Assembly: GCA_018241765.1 (NCBI GenBank) | Contig: JAFEDD010000017.1 | Span: 1-39,067 of the forward strand | Source of the DNA: Pseudomonadota bacterium | GTDB taxonomy: Bacteria; Pseudomonadota; Gammaproteobacteria; Burkholderiales; Casimicrobiaceae | Reading direction: 5' to 3' | Length of the DNA: 39,067 nt | Shown: piece after piece, positions 32,936-39,067 of the stretch | Layout: the number at the start of each line of letters is the position of its first letter | How positions within the stretch are numbered: the first letter of the stretch is position 1 | Made by a program: the position numbers and the translations under genes | The notes under the pieces: model-generated | What the model was told of the DNA's origin: nothing | Seen by the model: the letters and a program-made list of their open reading frames with translations, nothing else | Database searches by the model: none

Positions 32936-33388
32936 ATGCGTACGCTGATTCCGCCGCCCGCGATGGTGGTGCTCTTCGGGTTGTTCATGTGGGCGATCGA
33001 TCGCCTGTGGCCGACGCTGCGCCTGGACTTCGCTGGCCGGGGCGCGCTCGCCGTGGTGCTGCTCTTCGCGGCACTGGCGATCATGGCGGCCGCGGCGTGG
33101 ACGATGCACCGCGAGCGAACGACGGTCAACCCGATGCGCCCCGAACGTGCCTCGCGCCTGGTGACGCACGGCCTGTTCCGGTTTTCGCGCAACCCGATCT
33201 ACGTGGCCGATCTCGTGGTTCTCGCCGCATGGGCGCTATGGCTCGGGCAGTGGGCGGCGCTGGCGCTGCTGCCGATCTTCGTCATCGTGATGTCGCGCTG
33301 GCAGATCGCTGCCGAAGAAGAGGCGCTCGCGCGACGTTTCGGCGCCGAGTACGAGGCTTACCGCGCGCGTGTGCGCCGCTGGTTGTGA
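32936..33388 (+). CDS. Isoprenylcysteine carboxyl methyltransferase-like membrane protein
   Basis: A 150-residue inner-membrane protein of the ICMT/phospholipid methyltransferase-like family. Helices lie near residues 7-24, 38-58 and 90-120. The S-adenosylmethionine-binding C-terminal signature is intact: LVTHGLFRFSRNPIYVADL, then EEEALARRFGAEYEAYRARVRRW. The methyl acceptor is unknown; bacterial members are mostly uncharacterised. ATG 32936 is chosen since the family starts just before the first helix (MRTLIPPPAMVVLFGL). It lies 80 bp after hemP and before palindromic copy C. Confidence 0.9.
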   Translation: MRTLIPPPAMVVLFGLFMWAIDRLWPTLRLDFAGRGALAVVLLFAALAIMAAAAWTMHRERTTVNPMRPERASRLVTHGLFRFSRNPIYVADLVVLAAWALWLGQWAALALLPIFVIVMSRWQIAAEEEALARRFGAEYEAYRARVRRWL

Positions 33389-33509
33389 GGCCGCTGCCGT
33401 GGGTTGCCCGCGCCGCGACGACAAGGCGTGGTTCTGCATTTTGCGTCGGTTCTCGGCGCGAACCGTCGCGCTCGTGAAGTCGCCGGGGTCGATCAACAGC
33501 TTTTTCGTC

Positions 33510-33601
33510 AAACCCGCATCCATGACGGGCTTGGAGCGAATATTGGGCGATTATCGACTTTATCAAAAAATGACCTGCAAGCCCGTCATGGATGCGGGTT
33601 T
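33510..33601. repeat. Dispersed palindromic element, copy C
   Basis: A perfect 24-bp inverted repeat, 33510-33533 paired with 33578-33601, containing CGCATCCATGACGGGCTTG. Weaker similarity continues outward (CAACAGCTTTTTCGT on the left, CAACTTGTACC on the right read in reverse). The loop has GCGAATATT and TCGACTTTATC, in the same order as copy B. It fills the gap between the methyltransferase-like gene and the DUF2970 gene. Of the three copies it has the longest perfect inner stem. Confidence 0.8.
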
Positions 33602-33667
33602 CAGGTACAAGTTGCTTCGAAATTTCAACCCGAATCGACGCCATTTCCCGTTCACCGCGCACGCCCG

Positions 33668-33913
33668 ATGACCCGACCGCCCGAACCCGACCGCGCTTCG
33701 CCGCCAACCACCGATCACCTGCGCTGCTTTCGCTACGCGCTGCGCACGCTGTTGTGGGCGCTTCCTGCGCTCGGCCGAGGCGAGCGGCACGCCGACGCGC
33801 CGCCCGGCCTGTCCGCGAAACACTTCGTCGTCGCCGGCGTCATCGCGGCGGGCGTGCTGGTCGGCACGCTGATCGCGTTGGCGCGGGTCGTCATCGCCCT
33901 GGCGACGGGCTGA
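33668..33913 (+). CDS. DUF2970 family small membrane protein
   Basis: An 81-residue protein resembling DUF2970, a short betaproteobacterial family. It has an amphipathic LRTLLWALPALGRGERHAD segment followed by one membrane helix (about 50-77, KHFVVAGVIAAGVLVGTLIALARVVIAL). Function is unknown. The ATG at 33668 lies after palindromic copy C; longer in-frame starts would read through that repeat and are rejected. Confidence 0.75.
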   Translation: MTRPPEPDRASPPTTDHLRCFRYALRTLLWALPALGRGERHADAPPGLSAKHFVVAGVIAAGVLVGTLIALARVVIALATG

Positions 33914-34292
33914 GCCCGCGCCGCCTCGCGTGTACTTCGAGGCGGCCGCTGGCTTTTTGCACTGCAACATGCGATAATTTGCGTTGCCGCCTGAAAAGGG
34001 GGCAACGTTCGCTGAATAGTGCTTCGTCCTTCAGACGTCCCGGTGCGCCCCCGCGAAGGCGGCGCCCGCGCGAGTCCCGGCGTGTCACGCGCGACTTCGG
34101 TCGCACGCTGCGCGTCATCCCGGCCAAGGCTGCCGGGACGGGCTCGCTCGCTGGTGGGTCGACGTGTTTTTCTTCGTTTCCGACTCACCGGCCTCACAAC
34201 CTTCCGAGGCCACGTTCGCTCGTCCGTCCGCGCTCGCGCGCCGCTCATCGTGCGCGCCAGGGGCGCGGCTGGCCCTGCTTCTGGAATAGTTC
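33914..34292 (+). other. Long leader region of the RhlE-type helicase gene
   Basis: A 379-bp gap with no convincing gene. A GATAAT at 33973-33978 could be a -10 element, although no good -35 was found at normal spacing; TTTTTGCACTGCAACA lies just upstream. A hairpin CGTTGCC...GGCAACG (33982-34007) would sit at the start of the transcript and is not followed by a T run. A second stem, TCCCGGC/GCCGGGA (34118-34138), lies further on. If transcription starts near 33985 the leader is about 300 nt, as known for some cold-induced helicase mRNAs. Regulation by this leader is inference. Confidence 0.4.
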
Positions 34293-35993
34293 ATGCATTT
34301 CACGCCCAACGATTCGGCAGCCACCGCGCTGCCTCCCTCCGATTCCGCCACCGATGCGGGCTTTGCCGCGCTCGGCCTCGACGCCGCGCTCCTGAAGGCG
34401 CTCGCCGTCATCGGCTACCGCGAGCCGACGCCGGTGCAGGCGCAGACCATCCCCGCGGCGCTCGCCGGCGGCGACTGGCTCGTCTCCAGTCAGACCGGCA
34501 GCGGCAAGACCGCCGCGTTCCTGCTGCCCGCGCTGCACGCGCTCGGTGCCGGTGCCGCGCCGAGCGCACCGGCCGCTGCTGCGCCGCGTCGTGGCCGCAG
34601 CCGCCCGCGCATCCTCGTGTTGTGCCCCACGCGCGAGCTTGCGCAGCAGGTCGCGCGCGAAGCGATCCTGCTGGTGCGCTTTCTGAAAGGCGTGCGCATT
34701 GCCAGTGTCGTCGGCGGTGTTCCGTTCGCCAAACAATTGATGGATCTGCGCGGCGCGACGCTGGTCGTCGCCACGCCCGGCCGTCTGCTCGACCTCGCGC
34801 GCAACGGGCAGATCGATCTCGAAGCCGTGCAGACGCTGGTCGTCGATGAAGCCGATCGCATGCTCGACCTCGGGTTCTCCGAAGATCTGGCCGCGATCCA
34901 CACGGCGACCGCGCAGCGCGAGCGCACGCTGATGTTCAGCGCCACCTTCGCGCCGCGCATCATGGCGCTCGCGGCCGAGGTCACGCGATCGGCGCAGCGC
35001 ATCGAACTTGCCACCGCGCAGGATCGGCACGAGCACATCGAGCAGCGTCTGCACTGGTACGACGACCTCGATCACAAGAACGCGCTGCTGGAACACTATC
35101 TGAACGACGACAGGCTCGATCAGGCGCTGGTGTTCACCGCAACGCAGGTCGAAACCGATCTGCTGGCCGATGAACTGCGTGAGGCGGGCTACGAAGCCGC
35201 GGGGCTGCACGGTGCGATGTCGCAGGCTGTGCGCAATCGCCGTCTGCAGGCGCTGCGCGACGGGCGCATCCGTGTCCTGATCGCCACCGATGTCGCCGCG
35301 CGCGGCATCGATGTGCCCACCATCAGCCACGTCATCAACTACGGCCTGCCGCTGAAACCCGAGGACTACGTGCATCGCATCGGCCGCACCGGACGCGCCG
35401 GACGCAGTGGTCTCGCCGTCACGCTGGCGGGCGCACGCGACCGCTACCGCATCCGCGCGATCGAACGCTTCACCGAGCAGCCGCTCGCTGCCGCCGTCAT
35501 CCCCGGTCACGAGCCGCGCCGCCGCCCGGCGCCGGTCTTCGACCGCGGCGGGCGTGACGACATGCGTCATTCGCCGCGCGAGCATCACGACCGCTTCGAC
35601 CGTCATCCCCGCCACGAACGCGAATCGCGCTATGGCGCCGCGCCGCATGCAGGCGGCGAGCGCGCGATGGGTTTCGCGCGTGAAGCATCGAGCGCTCGCG
35701 GTTACCGCGAGCGCGGCGGGGCAATGTTTGCGGCAGCGAGCGAAGGTCGCGCTCGCGCTCCGCGCGCGTGGCAGCAGGGCGCGCCCGAGGCCGGTGCGCC
35801 GGCGCGGGAGGGGCGTCCACGCGAAGCCGCGCGCGGCCCGTGGGCCCATGAAACGCGTAGCGAACGCCGTGGTCAACGCGCCCCGGGGCCGGCGCAGACC
35901 GAGCCCGCTCTCGGCGGCAATCGCGCGGCACGCCGCGCCGGCAAGCAGGCGGAATACGCGGCACGCATGGCGCGCGAGGGCGGCAACGCCTGA
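34293..35993 (+). CDS. DEAD-box RNA helicase, RhlE type
   Basis: A 566-residue ATP-dependent RNA helicase, probably acting in ribosome assembly or RNA turnover. All core motifs are present in order: Q motif (GYREPTPVQAQTIP), I (SQTGSGKT), Ia (PTRELAQQ), TPGR, II (VVDEADRMLD), III (FSATF), IV-V (HGAMSQ, ATDVAARGIDVP) and VI (HRIGRTGR). The core ends near residue 390. The remaining 170 residues are a low-complexity Arg/Gly/His-rich tail likely to bind RNA. Linker residues 87-103 between motifs I and Ia are an alanine/proline insertion. RhlE is preferred over other paralogues by overall layout. Confidence 0.92.
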   Translation: MHFTPNDSAATALPPSDSATDAGFAALGLDAALLKALAVIGYREPTPVQAQTIPAALAGGDWLVSSQTGSGKTAAFLLPALHALGAGAAPSAPAAAAPRRGRSRPRILVLCPTRELAQQVAREAILLVRFLKGVRIASVVGGVPFAKQLMDLRGATLVVATPGRLLDLARNGQIDLEAVQTLVVDEADRMLDLGFSEDLAAIHTATAQRERTLMFSATFAPRIMALAAEVTRSAQRIELATAQDRHEHIEQRLHWYDDLDHKNALLEHYLNDDRLDQALVFTATQVETDLLADELREAGYEAAGLHGAMSQAVRNRRLQALRDGRIRVLIATDVAARGIDVPTISHVINYGLPLKPEDYVHRIGRTGRAGRSGLAVTLAGARDRYRIRAIERFTEQPLAAAVIPGHEPRRRPAPVFDRGGRDDMRHSPREHHDRFDRHPRHERESRYGAAPHAGGERAMGFAREASSARGYRERGGAMFAAASEGRARAPRAWQQGAPEAGAPAREGRPREAARGPWAHETRSERRGQRAPGPAQTEPALGGNRAARRAGKQAEYAARMAREGGNA

Positions 35994-36044
35994 CCACGGC
36001 GGTTGGGCGCGCGTCAGCGCGCAGGGCGCGGCAGCCCGTGTGGG

Positions 36045-37373
36045 TCAGCCGTGCCCGCCCACCAGATAGAGCGCGAGAATCGGGAAGGCGAGCAGCAACC
36101 CGATGCGGATGAAGTCGGAGGCCAGGAACGGCATCACGCCCTTGAAGGTCTCGACCAGCGGCACGTCACGGGCCAGCCGGTTGATGATGTAGACGTTGAG
36201 CCCGACCGGCGGGTGGACGAGCCCGATCTCCACCACCATCAGCGCAAGGATGCCGAACCAGATCGACTTGTCGGTCGGGGTCATGCCATGAAAATCGAGC
36301 CCCATGACGATCGGGTAGAAGATCGGGATGGTGAGCAGGATCATGGCGAGTGAATCCATCACGCAACCGAGCACGACGTAGATCGCGAGGATGGTGATGA
36401 CCACCAGCATCGGCGACAACGCGGTCTCCTTCACCCAGTTGGCCAGCTCCACCGGCATCTGCGACAGCGCGAGCGCGGTGTTCAGCATGTCGGCGCCGAG
36501 CAGCACCAGAAAGATCATGGCGGTGGCGGAGGCGGTGCCGAGCAGGCTTGCGACGATGCCGTCACGGCGCATGCCGCCGGTGATGACCGCGAGCGCGCCG
36601 CACGCGGCCGCCCCGATGGCGGCAGCCTCGGTCGGGTTGGCCCAGCCATCGTAGATGCCGACGATGACGACCACGAACACGCCGACCACGGGCAGCACCT
36701 GAATCAGCGCGCGCATGCGCTCGGGCCACGCCACGCGCGGCCCGGCCGGGCCCGCTTCCGGCTTCAGCGTGACGACGATGCGGATCACCAGCATGTAGCC
36801 GATCGTCGCGATGAGTCCGGGGATGACCGCCGCGACGAAGAGCTTGCCGATCGACTCCTGGGTGAGGATCGCGTAGATCACCAACGGCACCGACGGCGGA
36901 ATCATGATGCCCAGCGTGCCCCCCGCCGCGAGTGCGCCGGTCGACAGCGCGCCCGAATAGCCGAAGCGGCGCAGTTCGGGCAGCGTGACCTGTCCCATCG
37001 TCGCCGCCGTGGCGAGGGACGACCCGCAGATCGCACCAAAGCCCGCGCAGGCACCGATGGCCGCCATCGCGACGCCGCCGCGCAGGTGCCCGAGGAAGGC
37101 CGCCACGCAGCGAAAGAGCGCGGCGCTCAAGCCGCCATGCGTTGCGAATTGCCCCATCAGCAGGAAGAGAGGAATCACGACGAGGTCGTAATTCGACAAT
37201 CGGGCATAGCCGACCTGCTTCAGGACGTTGAGCAGCGGCGTCCACTCCCAACCGGTCATCGCCAGATAGCCACCGGCGCCGGTGACGAACATCGCAATGC
37301 CGATCGGCACGCGGATGACGAGCATCGCCATCAGGATGGCGAAGATGGTGCCGCCGACCGCGATGCCGCTCAT
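36045..37373 (-). CDS. TRAP transporter large permease (DctM type)
   Basis: A 442-residue inner-membrane protein with about 12 helices, the sodium-driven transport subunit of a TRAP carboxylate system. Family phrases include PIGIAMFVTGAGGYLAM, VVIPLFLLMGQFATHGGLS, CGSSLATAATMGQVTLPELRRFGYSGALSTGALAAGGTLGIMIPPSV and GLVHPPVGLNVYIINRLA. Its ATG overlaps the stop of the small subunit gene by four bases (ATGA, 37370-37373). The ligand cannot be inferred because no DctP receptor gene is adjacent: the next gene downstream is the convergent helicase. Confidence 0.95.
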   Translation of the reverse strand: MSGIAVGGTIFAILMAMLVIRVPIGIAMFVTGAGGYLAMTGWEWTPLLNVLKQVGYARLSNYDLVVIPLFLLMGQFATHGGLSAALFRCVAAFLGHLRGGVAMAAIGACAGFGAICGSSLATAATMGQVTLPELRRFGYSGALSTGALAAGGTLGIMIPPSVPLVIYAILTQESIGKLFVAAVIPGLIATIGYMLVIRIVVTLKPEAGPAGPRVAWPERMRALIQVLPVVGVFVVVIVGIYDGWANPTEAAAIGAAACGALAVITGGMRRDGIVASLLGTASATAMIFLVLLGADMLNTALALSQMPVELANWVKETALSPMLVVITILAIYVVLGCVMDSLAMILLTIPIFYPIVMGLDFHGMTPTDKSIWFGILALMVVEIGLVHPPVGLNVYIINRLARDVPLVETFKGVMPFLASDFIRIGLLLAFPILALYLVGGHG

Positions 37374-37918
37374 GGCTTCACCTCGGTCGTCGGTGCGTTG
37401 CGCAGTCGCCAGCAGTGCGCCATCATGTAGAGCCCGACCACGCCGAGCAGCGCGAAGCCCGGCACCATCAGCATCTGCGAAATCCACTGCGGCACGCCGA
37501 GGATCATGCTCGTCTCGCCCGAGCGCATGACGCCGATCGCGCCAACGCCCGTGCGCCACGCGAGCAAGAGCCCCACCACGGCGACCAGCAGCGAACCCAG
37601 GGCATCAAGCGTGTGCACGATGCGTGGCGGGAGCTTTGCGGTGAAGAAATCGACCTTCACATCGCCGCGCTTCATGTGACACCACGCAAAGAACAACGCG
37701 GAGGCGAACGCCGCCGTCATTTGCAGAATTTCGACATCGCCGGGCACCGGCATGGCGAAGAGCTTGCGGCCCACGATCGACACGATGCTCATGACCACCA
37801 GTGCCATGAAGCACAGGCCACCGAGGATGGCTGCCCAGCGCGACAGCGCGAGCAGGCGCAGTCCAAAGGGGCCGAACTCCGACGCTGGGGCGGGTTCGTT
37901 CACGACGGGTTCCGACAT
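37370..37918 (-). CDS. TRAP transporter small permease (DctQ type)
   Basis: A 182-residue membrane protein with four probable helices, forming the complex with DctM that receives substrate from a periplasmic receptor. Typical features are VGRKLFAMPVPGDVEILQMTAAFASALFFAWCHMKRGDVKVDFF and a C-terminal LLGVVGLYMMAHCW. ATG 37918 is chosen (MSEPVVNEP) over an upstream in-frame codon. It is translationally coupled to dctM. The 175-bp gap upstream could hold the promoter. Confidence 0.92.
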   Translation of the reverse strand: MSEPVVNEPAPASEFGPFGLRLLALSRWAAILGGLCFMALVVMSIVSIVGRKLFAMPVPGDVEILQMTAAFASALFFAWCHMKRGDVKVDFFTAKLPPRIVHTLDALGSLLVAVVGLLLAWRTGVGAIGVMRSGETSMILGVPQWISQMLMVPGFALLGVVGLYMMAHCWRLRNAPTTEVKP

Positions 37919-38093
37919 GGGAGGGGTCTCCGGAAGGCGGCGCGTGCGCAGCCACAATAAAAGTGCGTCACACCATGGCGAGTCGGCTCGTCGGCACGTG
38001 ACGCGGTGCGCGAATCGAAACCACGACGCTTGGTTCGCGCTCGGTTTGTATCAGAACTCGAATTCTGCCCATCGCGCTCGGTGCTCACGACGG

Positions 38094-38633
38094 TCATGGC
38101 GAGCGCGGCTTCTCGGTCGCCTCTTTCGCCTCTTTCGCCGCCTGCTCCTTGACCCAGTCGGGCCCCTTGCCGGGCACGCACCACTTCGGGTCCTTCACCC
38201 AATCGGTGAACCATCGCCGGGTTGCACCAAGCTCGAAGCGCTCGCAGCGATGGTAGCCGTGCTTCGGCATGTAGTAGCTCGCCAGTGGGCGGACGCCGAT
38301 CACATCGAAAGCCATGGCAACAAGAAACGGCCACAGGAGCCACACGAGCACACGCTGCACGTAGTCAGACGCTTGCGGCCAAGGTATTGCCCGAAAAACG
38401 CCGACGATAACTGCTGTCAAGAAGAGGAGCGCGGCAGGGATGGGCGTTGCGATCGTCGGCCAAACGCTAACGATGGGCTCACCCGCATGAACGTCACGGA
38501 TCAGACCGAGCGTTTGGAAAAAATAGATGACGGCAAGCCAAACAAAAGCGAGCATCAATGGTATTACCCACCAGAGCACCTTCCTGACCTGCTGAACGTC
38601 ATCATCAGAAATCACCGTTCGTTTGCGCGCCAT
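38094..38633 (-). CDS. Unrecognised small membrane protein, first copy of a tandem pair
   Basis: A 179-residue protein that I cannot place in a family. Three hydrophobic helices are predicted near residues 20-42, 58-81 and 94-114. They are followed by a conserved extramembrane tail with SYYMPKHGYHRCERFELG, WFTDWVKDPKWCVPGKG and a lysine/glutamate-rich end. The two cysteines (130 and 152) could form a disulfide. ATG 38633 precedes a basic MARKR start. The last 86 codons are nearly identical to the partial gene at 38810-39067, so the gene has been duplicated in tandem. Such tandem small membrane proteins are sometimes immunity proteins, but no toxin gene is seen. Confidence 0.75.
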   Translation of the reverse strand: MARKRTVISDDDVQQVRKVLWWVIPLMLAFVWLAVIYFFQTLGLIRDVHAGEPIVSVWPTIATPIPAALLFLTAVIVGVFRAIPWPQASDYVQRVLVWLLWPFLVAMAFDVIGVRPLASYYMPKHGYHRCERFELGATRRWFTDWVKDPKWCVPGKGPDWVKEQAAKEAKEATEKPRSP

Positions 38634-38809
38634 GGCGGTACTTTCAGCCACAGCGACGAAAGAACAACCGCGCTGCGTCCCTCCTGGCAAGCTCCGATGC
38701 CTCGCAGCGCGAACGACTCATGGATTCGAGCAGCATCAACGCATGCTCCTGAACTAGGTAATAACCGGACTCGACGTTTCCGACGGCGTACTTGCCGAGG
38801 GCACGGCCG

Positions 38810-39067
38810 TCATGGCGAGCGCGGCTTCTCGGCCGCCTCTCTTGCCTCTTTCGCCGCCTGCTCCTTGACCCAGTCGGATCCCTTGCCGGGCACGCACCAC
38901 TTCGGATCCTTCACCCAATCGGTGAACCATCGCCGGGTTGCACCAAGCTCGAAGCGCTCGCAGCGATGGTAGCCGTGCGTCGACATGTAGTAACTCGACA
39001 GCGGCGGGACACCAATCAGGGCGAAGGCCATGGTGGCGAGAAACGGCCACAAGAGCCACACGAGCAC
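38810..39067 (-). CDS. Unrecognised small membrane protein, second copy (5-prime end outside window)
   Basis: The C-terminal 85 residues of a paralogue of the gene at 38094-38633. It enters the window at the matching codon (LVWLLWPFL), not at a start codon: the first codon here is GTG encoding an internal valine. About nine in ten residues agree. Differences cluster in the third helix and the following loop (VAMAFDVIGVRPLASYYMPK in copy 1, ATMAFALIGVPPLSSYYMST here), while the cysteine-containing tail is almost unchanged. The 176-bp spacer between the two copies holds no other gene. Confidence 0.75.
   Translation of the reverse strand: MLVWLLWPFLATMAFALIGVPPLSSYYMSTHGYHRCERFELGATRRWFTDWVKDPKWCVPGKGSDWVKEQAAKEAREAAEKPRSP

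Noticed and set aside
33404-33667. Longer DUF2970 protein beginning at 33404
   Set aside because: The extra 88 codons read through palindromic copy C and are unrelated to the family.
33982-34007. Hairpin CGTTGCC/GGCAACG as a terminator of the DUF2970 gene
   Set aside because: No T run follows, and it lies next to a possible -10 element, so a leader hairpin is more likely.

Overview
The window looks like chromosomal DNA of a GC-rich betaproteobacterium, most likely Burkholderiales. This rests on the mix of gene families: a Bug-type tripartite tricarboxylate receptor, a fused indolepyruvate ferredoxin oxidoreductase, HemP, DUF1853 and DUF2970 proteins, and TRAP transporter subunits. It is mostly ordinary core and accessory metabolism, closely packed on both strands, with an unusually rich set of dispersed repeats in the gaps. 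There is no rRNA, tRNA, phage, complete insertion sequence or CRISPR array.

Layout. 1-310 holds two repeat fragments. 311-6038 (+) carries an N4BP2-like P-loop kinase, dnaJ, and a hybrid histidine kinase with its NarL-type response regulator. 6130-7353 (+) is an MFS transporter, followed by an 800-bp intergenic repeat region. 8161-11868 (-) is a SWIM/SNF2 helicase. 11890-12660 is a REP-hairpin cluster. 12728-15499 (-) is polA, head to head with a LOG-family gene (15498-16241, +); then come cysQ (+) and a second REP cluster in inverted orientation (17166-17818). 17825-18133 (-) is a 2Fe-2S ferredoxin and 18188-19456 (+) a CaiB/BaiF CoA-transferase. 19460-23274 (-) is a run of DUF1853, carboxylesterase, Bug receptor and DapA-like lyase genes. 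23474-24350 holds a convergent YbaN-like membrane protein and a thioesterase, followed by a 164-bp MITE-like hairpin. 24706-28248 (+) is the indolepyruvate oxidoreductase. 28327-30495 (-) is a two-gene unit of a secreted alpha/beta-hydrolase-like protein and a membrane-anchored Ig-like protein, with a strong promoter/operator upstream. 30839-32855 is an iron block: ftr1-bfd-bfr (-) divergent from hemP (+) across a Fur-like site. 32936-35993 (+) carries a methyltransferase-like membrane protein, a DUF2970 protein and an RhlE-type helicase. 36045-37918 (-) is a TRAP membrane pair. 38094-39067 (-) is a tandem duplicate of an unrecognised membrane protein, the second copy cut by the window edge.

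How the genes fit together. The iron block combines iron import (FTR1), storage (Bfr), release (Bfd) and haem uptake (HemP) under one probable Fur-controlled region. The kinase at 2136 and regulator at 5400 form a likely phosphorelay (H523 to D841 to H987, then D64 of the regulator). The Bug receptor, the DapA-like lyase, the TRAP subunits and the MFS protein indicate scavenging of organic acids.

The least explained parts are: three copies of a 90-130 bp palindromic element sharing both arms and loop; a second hairpin element with about 40-bp terminal inverted repeats; two inverted clusters of REP hairpins whose stems differ by compensating changes; the secreted hydrolase/anchored-protein operon; and the tandem membrane-protein pair. 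No clear new multi-gene defence or mobile system could be demonstrated.
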